Shown here piece after piece: positions 1 through 8,745 of a stretch of 64,000 nt of DNA. Origin of the DNA: Microbulbifer agarilyticus. GTDB taxonomy: Bacteria; Pseudomonadota; Gammaproteobacteria; Pseudomonadales; Cellvibrionaceae. Every line of letters starts with the position of its first letter. Position 1 is the stretch's first letter. Below the pieces are notes generated by a model. That model saw only the letters and a list, made by a program, of their open reading frames with translations, was not told where the DNA came from and made no database searches. A program made the position numbers and the translations under genes. Location: the NCBI RefSeq assembly GCF_020171345.1, contig NZ_JAIUZM010000001.1, positions 682,001 through 746,000 on the forward strand, given 5' to 3'.

Positions 1-1061
1 CCGAACGCATCTTTGGCCACCCCAGAGATAAATGCGGTGGCTTCACGGGAGCTCAAACGCTCCTTGGTCTGCCCGGAAAACTGCGGGTCGGCCAGTTTGG
101 CAGAAAGTACGTAAGAGCACTGGTTCCAGATATCTTCCGGCCCCAGCTTTACCCCGCGGGGCAGCAGGTTGCGGATTTCGCAGTACTCGCGCATGGCATC
201 CAGCAGGCCTGCGCGCAGGCCATTCACGTGGGTACCACCTTGCGCAGTGGGAATCAGGTTTACATAGGATTCGGCGGTAACCTCGCCGCCTTCTGGCAGC
301 CACTGTACCGCCCAATCAGCCGCTTCGGTTTCCGCCGCGAAGTTGCCCACGAACGGTTCCGCCGGCAGCACTTCCCAACCCTGGTTTGCGCCAGCAAGGT
401 AATCCTTGAGGCCATCTTCATAAAACCACTGGTCGGATTCGCCGTCCTGCTCATTGATAAAGGTGACGTTGAGGCCGGGGCACAGTACCGCTTTGGCGCG
501 CAACAGGTGACGCAGGCGCGGGACCGAGAATTTGAAGGAATCAAAATACTTGGGGTCCGGCAGGAAACGCACGCTGGTGCCGGTGGTGCGCTTGCCACAC
601 TCGCCCACCACTTCCAGATCAGACGCTTTGTCACCGTCCTGGAAACCAATTCGGTGGATCTTGCCGTCGCGCTGGATGGTAACCTCGAGCACTTTGGACA
701 GGGCATTCACCACGGACACACCCACCCCGTGCAGGCCGCCGGAGAACTGGTAGTTGTTGTTGGAGAACTTACCACCGGCGTGCAGCGTCGACAGGATTAC
801 CTCCACACCGGGGCGCCCCTGTTCCGGGTGGATATCCACCGGCATACCGCGGCCATCATCACTCACGGAGATGGAGTGGTCCTTGTGCAACACCACTTCG
901 ATCTTTTTCGCATGCCCGGCGAGGGCTTCATCGACACTGTTGTCGATCACTTCCTGGGCGAGGTGGTTGGGACGGGTGGTTTCGGTATACATCCCCGGGC
1001 GCTTTTTCACCGGGTCGAGTCCCGTCAATACCTCGATATCTTCTGCGGAGTAATTGGCCAT
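1..1061 (-). CDS. parE: DNA topoisomerase IV subunit B, N-terminal part (cut by window edge)
   Basis: ATPase subunit of topoisomerase IV, the type IIA enzyme that pairs with ParC to unlink replicated chromosomes. Translating the minus strand from the ATG at 1061 gives MANYSAEDIEVLTGLDPVKK and 353 codons open to the window edge; the rest lies to the left. GHKL ATPase motifs are visible: the NSVDEALAG segment near residues 41-49, DDGRGMP at 68-74, and GGLHGVGVSVVNA at 108-120, followed by the transducer domain. ParE and GyrB share these motifs. The residues after the start and the yqiA neighbour (77 bases upstream, same strand, as in Escherichia coli) favour ParE. Confidence 0.95.
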   Translation of the reverse strand, partial: MANYSAEDIEVLTGLDPVKKRPGMYTETTRPNHLAQEVIDNSVDEALAGHAKKIEVVLHKDHSISVSDDGRGMPVDIHPEQGRPGVEVILSTLHAGGKFSNNNYQFSGGLHGVGVSVVNALSKVLEVTIQRDGKIHRIGFQDGDKASDLEVVGECGKRTTGTSVRFLPDPKYFDSFKFSVPRLRHLLRAKAVLCPGLNVTFINEQDGESDQWFYEDGLKDYLAGANQGWEVLPAEPFVGNFAAETEAADWAVQWLPEGGEVTAESYVNLIPTAQGGTHVNGLRAGLLDAMREYCEIRNLLPRGVKLGPEDIWNQCSYVLSAKLADPQFSGQTKERLSSREATAFISGVAKDAF

Positions 1062-1138
1062 AGATTTTGTTCGCCGTGGCCGGCGCCTACTGCTTGGGTG
1101 TTGTTATGGGTCTTGTTACAGGTTCTAAATGGGTGTCG

Positions 1139-1768
1139 TCAGCGATCTGCAAACAGGAAATCTACCAGCGGTGGCATATAGCGATCAAATCCCTGAAAGC
1201 TGTGATCGCCACCTTCTTCCACGGTCTGGCGCTGCCCCAGGTAAAACTGCTCGGCTTCACGACAATCCAGAGTCTCATCACCGCGCTGGGCAAGTAGCCA
1301 GTAGCGGCCGCCCAATGTTCCGGGGATTTCCGCTTCCAGGCGCTGCATATTATCCACATCCTCACGCTGTAAGCGGTAGGTGAAATCCTCACCACTATAG
1401 GGCTTCAGGTTCTGATCGAAATAGTTCGGCATAAAGCGCGAAGGCGTCACCGCCGGGTTCACCAGCACCGCCGGCAGCTTGTGCTGCTCCGCCAGCCAGG
1501 TACTCCAGAAACCGCCCATGGAGCTGCCCACAAGGCCGATGGGCCCCAGATGCTGGGCGATGAAATCTGCCAGTGCCTTGCCCAGCGCTGCGGCAGCCTG
1601 CGCCGGATAAGGCGAGATCAGCGGCGCGTAGAACACAATATCCGGACGACTCGCCTCCAGCCACTGCTTCAACTGCTGACATTTGAACGACTGCGGCGAA
1701 GATAGAAACCCGTGCAGGTAAACAAGCAGGGGGCGATCGTGGCCGGTATGGGTATCAGATTGCGACAT
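1139..1768 (-). CDS. yqiA: YqiA-type alpha/beta-fold esterase
   Basis: Small cytoplasmic alpha/beta hydrolase of the YqiA/UPF0227 family, 209 residues from the ATG at 1768. The frame is open upstream to 1816, but those codons fall in a GC-rich hairpin and lack family sequence. An early YLHGFLSSP oxyanion-loop motif lies at residues 17-25. The nucleophile elbow GSSMGG (Ser83) follows, and near the C-terminus GDETLDC and GDHSF supply the acid and histidine. E. coli YqiA hydrolyses short acyl esters in vitro; its physiological substrate is not settled. It sits directly upstream of parE on the same strand, the conserved arrangement. Confidence 0.9.
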   Translation of the reverse strand: MSQSDTHTGHDRPLLVYLHGFLSSPQSFKCQQLKQWLEASRPDIVFYAPLISPYPAQAAAALGKALADFIAQHLGPIGLVGSSMGGFWSTWLAEQHKLPAVLVNPAVTPSRFMPNYFDQNLKPYSGEDFTYRLQREDVDNMQRLEAEIPGTLGGRYWLLAQRGDETLDCREAEQFYLGQRQTVEEGGDHSFQGFDRYMPPLVDFLFADR

Positions 1769-1786
1769 GCGGGGGATTATAACGAT

Positions 1787-1810
1787 GCCGCCGGCAGATG
1801 TACCGGCGGC
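1787..1810 (-). promoter_or_regulatory. GC-rich hairpin between the lipoprotein gene and yqiA
   Basis: A perfect 8-bp stem (gccgccgg at 1787-1794, ccggcggc at 1803-1810) with an 8-base loop lies 15 bases past the lipoprotein stop and 19 bases before the yqiA start. On the minus strand no clean T-run follows, so termination would be weak. It may act as a partial terminator or an mRNA-processing or stability element that uncouples the two genes. Confidence 0.35.
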
Positions 1811-1824
1811 AGGCATCAGATCTC

Positions 1825-2484
1825 TTAACGCAGGGACTCGTCCAGACTGGCAAAGGCGCGGCGCAGGTCCACACGCATATCGTGCCAGAAGGTCACGTTA
1901 TTGAAGCGTTCGAGACGGCCACTGGGCCCAAAGCTGCCAAAGTTTTCGCCGATGTCGCGGCGGTCGCTGAAACGCATCACGGGGTTACCGTTACTGTCGA
2001 TCAACTCGCCAGACAGTACACCGTAGGCACTCTGGGTGGTGTAGGTACGCCAGGGCGATACCAGCGGGTCGATGGGCGCACCGAGAGCAAAGCGGCTCAG
2101 GTCCAGTTGCATCACATAATCCGCTTCGGCGCGGTCGGCAACCAGCTGGCTCTGGCGGGGCTGCAGGAAGCGCTCGTTCAGGGTTTCACCCAGCAACTCC
2201 TGCAACCTGACCATATCCTTGTCACGCAGCTCGTAGTCCTTGGCGCGCAGAGGCGAGGTCGTGCTGGGGTGACGCTTGGTGTACTCCACCGCAACCGGTT
2301 CCAGGTAAACCTTGGCACCACTGAGATCGAAGGCAAACGCCGCACTGACACTATCGAGACCGGTTTTGCGTGGGACTAGACCGTCCTGCTCATCCGCCTG
2401 CGACGCAACCGGGGTTTGCACACAACCGGCAACCAATACCGCGGCGACCAACAGGGAGAGTATGTATGGATAACGTTTCTGCAT
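1825..2484 (-). CDS. Predicted outer-membrane lipoprotein, function unknown
   Basis: 219-residue lipoprotein. The start at 2484 is preceded by a GAGGT ribosome-binding site; the frame continues upstream to 2637 without family-like sequence. A type II signal peptide ends in the lipobox LVAG-C (Cys21), and the next residues (Val, Gln) do not give an inner-membrane retention signal, so outer-membrane sorting is expected. The mature part is a single soluble domain with charged repeats of the kind seen in DUF3313-type lipoproteins, but I cannot assign a family securely. It lies between cpdA and yqiA, where E. coli has nothing comparable, in the same orientation. Confidence 0.75.
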   Translation of the reverse strand: MQKRYPYILSLLVAAVLVAGCVQTPVASQADEQDGLVPRKTGLDSVSAAFAFDLSGAKVYLEPVAVEYTKRHPSTTSPLRAKDYELRDKDMVRLQELLGETLNERFLQPRQSQLVADRAEADYVMQLDLSRFALGAPIDPLVSPWRTYTTQSAYGVLSGELIDSNGNPVMRFSDRRDIGENFGSFGPSGRLERFNNVTFWHDMRVDLRRAFASLDESLR

Positions 2485-2693
2485 GGTGACCTCACTTCCT
2501 GATGAATGCGTTAGGGCTGCGGGGCCGCCAGTCGTCGCCTTATAGCAGACCAACCGCTTCTCCGCTCGAATCCGGTACCACCAAACCGCGAATTCAGGTG
2601 CCACTTTATAATAGACAGCCGGCCGTGTGGTCATCAACGACAGGTTAAGAAGCGCAAAGGGGAGATTACTCTGTGCGCGAGAGAGAAACCGGA

Positions 2694-3494
2694 TCAGTAT
2701 CCCGAGGAGGCCAGATCAACGCTGTATTCGGCGATGGCCACGCGCTCCACGCCGGTTTCATAACTGCCATCCTGGTGCAGGTCGAACCAGCGGTAACCGG
2801 GCATCTGGTCATCCACCGCAAAGGGGCCACTGCCCGGGGTAAACTGCACCGAAGTGGAAGGCGTTGCATGCAGTCCGACGCTACCGAGTTGGTTGTCATA
2901 CTGCTGATGTACGTGCCCCCAGGTGATCGCACGCACGTTTGGCGCGCTGCGCACCAGCTCGATAAAGGCATCACAACCTTCTCGCAGCATATGGCCATCA
3001 ATCCAGTGGCTGCCCACTGGCACCGGCTGGTGATGCATCATCAGCAGCAGGTGAGCGTCGCTGTGGCTGGTGATGAGCTGCTTGATACGGGCGAGCTCCT
3101 CAGCACTGAAGCCACCGCAGATCTGCCCGGGCACACTGGTGTCGAGCAGCAATAAACGCCAGTTGCCAAGTTCAACAACTTCCGGACGGCGCTGCGGCGC
3201 CAGTTGATCCATGCGTTGCGGGTTGTCGTGATTTCCGGGAATCCAGTACCAAGGTGAGGCAACCCGCTGCATCTTGTGCAAAAAGCGGCGGTAAGCGGCC
3301 TCGGAGCTGTTGGCGGACACATCGCCGGTCACCACCATGACTTCAGGTGGCACAGCACCGCCCTCAAGGACCGAGAGAACTTCGTCCAGGGTGTGGCCGG
3401 TATCCAGACCGAGCAACTGATAATCAGGCCGACCGCCAATATGGGGGTCGGTAATCTGGATCAGTCGATGTACTGTTTCTGGATGGTTACTCAC
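2694..3494 (-). CDS. cpdA: 3',5'-cyclic AMP phosphodiesterase
   Basis: Class III calcineurin-like metallophosphoesterase that hydrolyses cAMP to AMP and lowers CRP signalling. 266 residues, close to E. coli CpdA. The metal-binding motifs appear in order: DPH at residues 16-18, GDVSAN, GNHDNP, MMHHQPVPVGS and GHVHQQYD. The start is a GTG at 3494 with an AGGTGAG ribosome-binding site just upstream. It belongs to the minus-strand run nudF, DUF1249, cpdA, (lipoprotein), yqiA, parE, which matches the E. coli order apart from the inserted lipoprotein gene. Confidence 0.92.
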   Translation of the reverse strand: MSNHPETVHRLIQITDPHIGGRPDYQLLGLDTGHTLDEVLSVLEGGAVPPEVMVVTGDVSANSSEAAYRRFLHKMQRVASPWYWIPGNHDNPQRMDQLAPQRRPEVVELGNWRLLLLDTSVPGQICGGFSAEELARIKQLITSHSDAHLLLMMHHQPVPVGSHWIDGHMLREGCDAFIELVRSAPNVRAITWGHVHQQYDNQLGSVGLHATPSTSVQFTPGSGPFAVDDQMPGYRWFDLHQDGSYETGVERVAIAEYSVDLASSGY

Positions 3495-3557
3495 TATCTC
3501 ACCTTGCCGCTACGTCCGTGTCTGCCTGCTATTCCTTTTTGCTACAGCTTCCCGCGG

Positions 3558-4106
3558 TTACTCGGGCTTGCCGTTAATCCCCGCAGGCAGCGTGTATTCC
3601 GCGCGGGCATTTGCCAGGCAGTGGGCCAACCATTCGCTTAAATAACGGTTGACCTGTTGGCGTTCATCTTCGTTATGCATGGCCGGGTTCGGGTAGCGGA
3701 AGTTCAATCCGTCACCCCCAACGGGCCCCTGTCCATTTACCGCGACCACTTCCGCCATGCGCGCATCGTGATATAGACGCACGGTAATCGGGGGCGGAGT
3801 CAGCCAACCATCATCCCGCTTGCTCGAGGCTGCCGTCGAGGCACGCAAGCTGACCTCGGTGGTGTAGCGACTGCGATCCAGCACCGCCATCTCCAAGGTC
3901 CCCTGGGGCATCTGGTAGCGCCAGTTTTGATTGGTCGCGAGTTCCGGCATTAACTTGCACAGACGCAAATAGTTCGCGTCGCAGTCTGCGTGATAGGTGG
4001 TCAGATCCACGCGATAGCGCGCCCGACCAGCGCCTACTTGAGCCCCCCGAGACTTGCCCCTGGGCGCCACAGCTTGCGGTCGGCCTGTGTCTGCCGGTAC
4101 TGCCAT
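3558..4106 (-). CDS. yqiB: DUF1249 (YqiB-like) protein
   Basis: 182-residue cytoplasmic protein of the DUF1249 family, known mainly from its constant place between nudF and cpdA. The core begins near residue 30 with YHADCDANYLRLCKL and ends with NEDERQQVNRYLSEWL, both typical of the family. A basic, low-complexity N-terminal extension precedes it. I chose the ATG at 4106 because AGGAG lies 8 bases upstream; an in-frame GTG three codons earlier overlaps that site. No enzymatic function is known. Confidence 0.85.
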   Translation of the reverse strand: MAVPADTGRPQAVAPRGKSRGAQVGAGRARYRVDLTTYHADCDANYLRLCKLMPELATNQNWRYQMPQGTLEMAVLDRSRYTTEVSLRASTAASSKRDDGWLTPPPITVRLYHDARMAEVVAVNGQGPVGGDGLNFRYPNPAMHNEDERQQVNRYLSEWLAHCLANARAEYTLPAGINGKPE

Positions 4107-4364
4107 TATCGACACTCCTGTTGTGTTCTCGCCGTGACTCAGCTCTCAATTTGTCTGCGACAAATGTAAATTGCGGCTAGTGCACGCAAAGCCTGAGCAA
4201 AAACCGCTCAAGACACGGCCTGTACGTGTAGTTCCCGTCACATTCCAAACAAAAAAGTGACCGTTCACTAGCTTGGCAGCATCCGCCACACCTGGCTATT
4301 TGAGATTCGCTATCGAACTGGGCAGGTTCGAACGTGACCTAAATCCCGAACCGGTTCACATGAG

Positions 4365-4988
4365 TCAGCGCAGCCGCTTCCGATTCAGCTGCAGCCACTG
4401 CAGACTAATGATACTCGCCGCATTATCGATGGCACTGTCGCCGCTATCCACAGCCGCCATCACGGTCGCCAGCGGGAATACCCGCAGGCGAATATCCTCA
4501 TGCTCATCGGCCAACCCGAACAGTCCTTCGCGGTCGCGCAGGTCTACACAGGCGCAAAAAAGGTGCATGCGCTCACAGGTGCCACCGGGACTGGGCAGGT
4601 AACTGCGGATAAAGTGCAGTTCCTGTGCGGTGACACCAGCCTCCTCCTGCAACTCGCGACGGGCCACGTCTGCCAGTGATTCACCTTCTTCCACCATGCC
4701 GGCAACCACTTCCAGGCACCAGGGGCCGGATTCCCGCTCCAGCGCGCCGATACGGAACTGCTCAGTCAGCGCCACCAGCTGGTGCTCGGGGTCATACAGC
4801 AGCACGCCAACCGCGTCGCCGCGTACAAACAGTTCCCGTTCCATCTCAGCACCCCAGCCACCGCGAAAGAGGCGGTGGCGCAGACGCAGTTTGTCCAGTT
4901 TAAAAAAGCCGCTGTATGCACTTTTACGTTCAACAATATCCACCGCGCCCCGGGTAAACTGCGGGCGCAGGTCCTTGTTATCACTCAT
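4365..4988 (-). CDS. nudF: ADP-ribose pyrophosphatase (Nudix hydrolase)
   Basis: Nudix hydrolase expected to cleave ADP-ribose to AMP and ribose-5-phosphate. 207 residues. The Nudix box spans about residues 97-119: glycine 97, glutamate 102, then RELQEE at 111-116 and glycine 118, with the right spacing. The ending LFCACVDLRD and DEHEDIRL resembles E. coli NudF. AAGGA precedes the ATG at 4988. The 258 bases between its stop and the DUF1249 start hold no gene I can support. In E. coli nudF is divergent from tolC; here three envelope genes and an operon for lipid transport have come between them. Confidence 0.9.
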   Translation of the reverse strand: MSDNKDLRPQFTRGAVDIVERKSAYSGFFKLDKLRLRHRLFRGGWGAEMERELFVRGDAVGVLLYDPEHQLVALTEQFRIGALERESGPWCLEVVAGMVEEGESLADVARRELQEEAGVTAQELHFIRSYLPSPGGTCERMHLFCACVDLRDREGLFGLADEHEDIRLRVFPLATVMAAVDSGDSAIDNAASIISLQWLQLNRKRLR

Positions 4989-5022
4989 TCACTTCATTCC
5001 TTGGAGAATCTTACGATCTGGA

Positions 5023-5589
5023 TCAGTCGTAACCTACATCTGTGTAGGGAGGAAAACGCGCCAGAATCTGGTTAGCCTCTTCGCGCAAACGGAACAGTTG
5101 CTGCTCCGGCGCCAGGTGTCGAGCCGCGCTCGAGGGCATGGATCCACGCCACAGTGGTGCATTTTCTGGAGACAGTACATCCACAATCAGCGTGGTCTCG
5201 CGGTATTCCCGCACCCGCAGGGGTGGGCGCCAGCCGAAGCCAAAGTAGCCGTAGCCACCATAGAGGGAAAAGGGATCTTCATGTACCGCGACCTTATCGG
5301 CGCTGAATAACTGCACCCGCACCAGGAAATCCGCGGTCTCGCGGCTGTCGGCGGGCTGGTAACGCCCTTTCAGCACATCGTTCACCGCCTGGCTGGCACG
5401 TTTGCTTTCAAACGGGGACACAGGGCCATTCGCCAGGGTATCCAGCAGGTGATAGCTGCGCAGGTTGGCAAACTTGAAATTGGGGTCGTAGTCGACCGCT
5501 ACCGGGTTGGGCGCAGCACAGCCACCGAGAATTAGCGCCGCAATCAGCCCCAAAGTGACAGTGGTAAGAGATTTTCGCAAAAAAGCCAT
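5023..5589 (-). CDS. DUF4136 lipoprotein (first copy)
   Basis: 188-residue lipoprotein with lipobox LILGG-C (Cys24) and a CAGGAG ribosome-binding site before the ATG at 5589. The mature region carries the DUF4136 pattern: VDYDPNFKFANLRSYHLLD at the start, a central repeat region with YGGYGYFGFGW, and a C-terminal helix EEANQILARFPP. DUF4136 proteins are small periplasm-facing lipoproteins of unknown function. It stands 34 bases before nudF and 104 bases after a second DUF4136 gene, so the pair looks like a diverged duplication. Confidence 0.82.
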   Translation of the reverse strand: MAFLRKSLTTVTLGLIAALILGGCAAPNPVAVDYDPNFKFANLRSYHLLDTLANGPVSPFESKRASQAVNDVLKGRYQPADSRETADFLVRVQLFSADKVAVHEDPFSLYGGYGYFGFGWRPPLRVREYRETTLIVDVLSPENAPLWRGSMPSSAARHLAPEQQLFRLREEANQILARFPPYTDVGYD

Positions 5590-5693
5590 GTTGTCTCCTG
5601 ATCGTTCAGTGAGAGTACCGGCGTCCTTGCCGAAACGTTATTGGAATTGGGTATGGGTGAATGCTACCGCAATCGGCTGGAGTTTATCCCGGC

Positions 5694-6257
5694 TCAGGCC
5701 GCTGGCGGCAGATCCCTGAGCAGGTCTCCCACCGCATTGTTCAGAATCCGCTGGCGCTCATTCTTGTCTTCCGGACGCGCCATCAGCTTGGTGGCACTGC
5801 CCCCCCAGATCGGCATGCCATTTTGCGGGCCAATGCCGACAGACAGGGTCACGCGCGGCGCGCCGCTGCGATCTGGCAGTTCCACCACGCCGCGCTGGGC
5901 GTTGCTGTCGAACTGGGCGTCCCAGCTTTCATTCTTGTCGTCGCTGGCAAATTCTTCTTCCACTACCGCTACCTGGTAGTCCACCACCATTTGCGCATCC
6001 TCGGGCCGCGCTACCTGCAGGTATCCCTTCGACTGCATCAACGCGCTCACCGCCTGACGCAACTCGGTATCCAGCTCAACCAGCTGTGCCGGTGCGCCAG
6101 AGTCGACGCTCAATGCCTCGGTTCCCCAGGCGTAGGTTTGAAAACTCACCGGTGCCGCTTGCGGCTGGATACGCTCGATCTTTGTGGGCGTGCCACACCC
6201 TGCGAGTCCAATCAGCAGGAACAACCCGATCAGAAGGGTAGAAATGGTATTGCGCAT
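5694..6257 (-). CDS. DUF4136 lipoprotein (second copy)
   Basis: 187-residue lipoprotein; the ATG at 6257 has AAGGAAG upstream. The open frame reaches 6401, but that part overlaps the end of the MCE gene and is not coding-like. Lipobox LIGLAG-C puts the acylated cysteine at 21. The mature domain (IERIQPQAAPVSFQTYAWG, then LRQAVSALMQSKGY, VDYQVAV, DLLRDLPP) is a clear DUF4136 fold and resembles the neighbouring copy in layout, though not closely in sequence. It lies immediately downstream of the MCE/PqiA operon, so a role in envelope lipid homeostasis is possible but unproven. Confidence 0.82.
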   Translation of the reverse strand: MRNTISTLLIGLFLLIGLAGCGTPTKIERIQPQAAPVSFQTYAWGTEALSVDSGAPAQLVELDTELRQAVSALMQSKGYLQVARPEDAQMVVDYQVAVVEEEFASDDKNESWDAQFDSNAQRGVVELPDRSGAPRVTLSVGIGPQNGMPIWGGSATKLMARPEDKNERQRILNNAVGDLLRDLPPAA

Positions 6258-6340
6258 CGATTCTTCCTTAGATACGTTCTTGGATACGTTGCCAGACCCA
6301 GACTTGGATCCATCTTCAGCTGTTTTGATTGCAAGCCCAG

Positions 6341-8704
6341 CTATTTGAAGCTGTCTTCCAGAGCCGGGTAAAGCTCGATTTTCGGGCTCCACAACAGCCA
6401 CTCATCTTCCGCCTTACCATATAGCGGATAGTGACTGCCGGATTCTACCTCACGGCCCATTTCCGGGTTATTGGGCGTGGCAAAGGCTATCCCACCCGCC
6501 AGCAGAGCCTGGGTGGATTCCGTGTGCACATCGAGCCCGGTCTTCAGGCCAAAATTCACCTCTACACCGCTGGCATTCCAGAACCGCGAGTGCTCGCGCA
6601 CCAGGGTGCGGAAATGAGGCTCAATATAAACATAGATGTAAACCCGGTCTGCCAGTTCCCCGAGCTGGTATCCGGTCACCCGGCCCACCTGCACCTGCCG
6701 GTAATACACTGGACTGCCGCGCTTGAGTGAGCCGCGCCGCGGCGCATTCAGGATCAAGGCCAGGCCGGGCATCATCATGGTATCCGCCAGGTCGGGTTCA
6801 GGCTTGGTGGACATCGCGACAAACTCGGTCTGCGGGTCGTTGCCGCTACCCGGGTCTAACTCAAGATAGGGACCGGTCACCAGGGTTTCCAAATTGCTCA
6901 CGCCGTCGAGGCCCAACTTCGGCCCCACCACCCACACCCGGGTGCCCGTGCGCGCGAAGCGCTCCGCACGACGGTACAAACGCGCCCGTGCACGCACGCC
7001 GTCCATTTCCAGGGTCAGGCGCATGCGCGTGATTTCACCCACCTGAATTCCCCGGTAGCGCAGCGGCGCACCAACCTTCAGGCCCTCATCACCTTGGAGA
7101 TCGATGTAGATATTGATCCCCTCCTCCTGCGCGTCGTCACGGCTGCGGTAAAGGCGGAAATTGTCACCGCTACGGGCGCGTTCGGCGTTTTTACTGTGGT
7201 GGGGGCCGGTGCCAAAAGCAATACCGCCGCGCACCACCGACAGCAGGGAGTCGGTTTCCACCTCGATCCCTTCCTGCAAGCTGGCACTGGCGCGCACCCC
7301 GCTGACATTCCAGAAGCGACTGTCACTATTCACCAGATGCGCATAGGGCGGATCGATCACGATGTATACCTCCACCCCGGAGCCGTCGGGCATCAGCGAC
7401 ATACCCTGCACCTTGCCCACTTCCACATGGCGGTAATACACCGCTGCGCCTCGCTGCAGCGAACCGGTACTGCGCGCGGTTAAGGTGAGATGCAGCCCCG
7501 GTACACGGGGGTCACGCTGTGGCGGTTGTGACGCGGCGCTGAAGGTGCGCAGCGAGCGCTTGCCCTTGCGCAGGTCCACTTCGATGCGATTGCCCTTCAG
7601 TAGGTCGTTGACCCCGGACGTGAAATCCAGGGTTGGTGGCGCCAGCCAGAAGCGGGTGTTCTCGCTGAGCAGGTCATCGGTTATCGGGTCCATCAGCACC
7701 TCGACCGACATTCCTTCAATATCGGGCTTGGCCTTTACCCGGCTGACTTCACCTACCTTGATGCCTTCATAAATTACTTCGGTGGCGCCTTCCGACAGAC
7801 TCACGCCGCGGTCAAAATTCAGAGTGACGGGAATCCCTGCATCGGCCTCGGCAAAGTTTTTGTAGAGTTTGAACGCATTGCCATCCACCGCTTCTGGCGA
7901 GTGCCGCTGGGCATCCGGGGTGTAAAAGCTGACCCCACCGGCAATGAGCGAAGCGAGGGATTCCAGCTCCACATTCACACCGCCAATACCACCCTGAATA
8001 GAAATCCCCGAGGTATTCCAGAAGCGGCTACCGCGGCGCACCAGATGCGCGTATGAGCGGCGAATAAACAGGCTGATCTCCACTTCGCTGGCATCGTCGG
8101 TCAGCTGGTAATTCTCAACCTTGCCCACCTCCAGCTGGCGGTAGTACACCGGTGAACCGCGATTTAACGAGGCCAGGCGTGGAGATTTGAGAGTGACGCG
8201 GAGACCGTCACCCTGCACGTAGGTAGGCGGCTCCGTCACCGCAACGAAGTGTTTCTGCGCGGGACCACTGCCCGGCTCGATCGCAATAAAGTTACCCGAC
8301 ACCAGCGCCTCGAGGCCGCGTACCCCGGTAAGAGAGACTTCTGGCTTCACCAGCCAGAATTTACTGCCACGGGTAAGCAGGTAAGCCGCACTGTGGTTAA
8401 AACGGACCTCGGCAATCACCCCGTCCCGCCCATCCAGCTCCTTGGCACTGGGCACCAGACGGAAATCCTCGACCACCCCGATTTCCACCCCGGAGTACTT
8501 CACCACGGTTTTGCCCTTGACCAGGCCATCACCACTGGAAAACAAAATGGTCGCTTTGATATCGCCCTGGGTAAAGTCTTCGTACAGAAGCCAGATGGCT
8601 ATCCCCGCGGCAATCAGCGGCAACAGCCATACGAGCGATATACCGCGACTGCGGCGCGCCACCCCTGCGGGCGGTACGTCGTAATCCATCGGCGATTCGC
8701 TCAT
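6341..8704 (-). CDS. MCE-domain lipid-transport protein (PqiB/LetB-like, six MCE domains)
   Basis: Periplasm-spanning protein expected to form a hexameric tube carrying phospholipids between the membranes. 787 residues: a short cytoplasmic tail, one membrane helix (about 23-40), then six MCE repeats starting near residues 48, 165, 290, 405, 530 and 645. Each has the signature of a hydrophobic strand, G-hydrophobic-GSPVYYR or a variant, then EVGKV. E. coli PqiB has three such domains and LetB (YebT) seven, so this one is intermediate. An AGGGAG site precedes the ATG at 8704. It is the last gene of an operon after two PqiA-domain genes. Confidence 0.9.
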   Translation of the reverse strand: MSESPMDYDVPPAGVARRSRGISLVWLLPLIAAGIAIWLLYEDFTQGDIKATILFSSGDGLVKGKTVVKYSGVEIGVVEDFRLVPSAKELDGRDGVIAEVRFNHSAAYLLTRGSKFWLVKPEVSLTGVRGLEALVSGNFIAIEPGSGPAQKHFVAVTEPPTYVQGDGLRVTLKSPRLASLNRGSPVYYRQLEVGKVENYQLTDDASEVEISLFIRRSYAHLVRRGSRFWNTSGISIQGGIGGVNVELESLASLIAGGVSFYTPDAQRHSPEAVDGNAFKLYKNFAEADAGIPVTLNFDRGVSLSEGATEVIYEGIKVGEVSRVKAKPDIEGMSVEVLMDPITDDLLSENTRFWLAPPTLDFTSGVNDLLKGNRIEVDLRKGKRSLRTFSAASQPPQRDPRVPGLHLTLTARSTGSLQRGAAVYYRHVEVGKVQGMSLMPDGSGVEVYIVIDPPYAHLVNSDSRFWNVSGVRASASLQEGIEVETDSLLSVVRGGIAFGTGPHHSKNAERARSGDNFRLYRSRDDAQEEGINIYIDLQGDEGLKVGAPLRYRGIQVGEITRMRLTLEMDGVRARARLYRRAERFARTGTRVWVVGPKLGLDGVSNLETLVTGPYLELDPGSGNDPQTEFVAMSTKPEPDLADTMMMPGLALILNAPRRGSLKRGSPVYYRQVQVGRVTGYQLGELADRVYIYVYIEPHFRTLVREHSRFWNASGVEVNFGLKTGLDVHTESTQALLAGGIAFATPNNPEMGREVESGSHYPLYGKAEDEWLLWSPKIELYPALEDSFK

Positions 8705-8745
8705 CCAAACTCCCTGTACTTGCTAATTAGCTGTCGGGCCTAGCA

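Noticed and set aside
228-1181. 317-codon open frame on the plus strand overlapping parE
   Set aside because: It lies opposite parE, whose minus-strand translation carries clear GHKL motifs. The plus frame has no family pattern and a GC-rich shadow composition.
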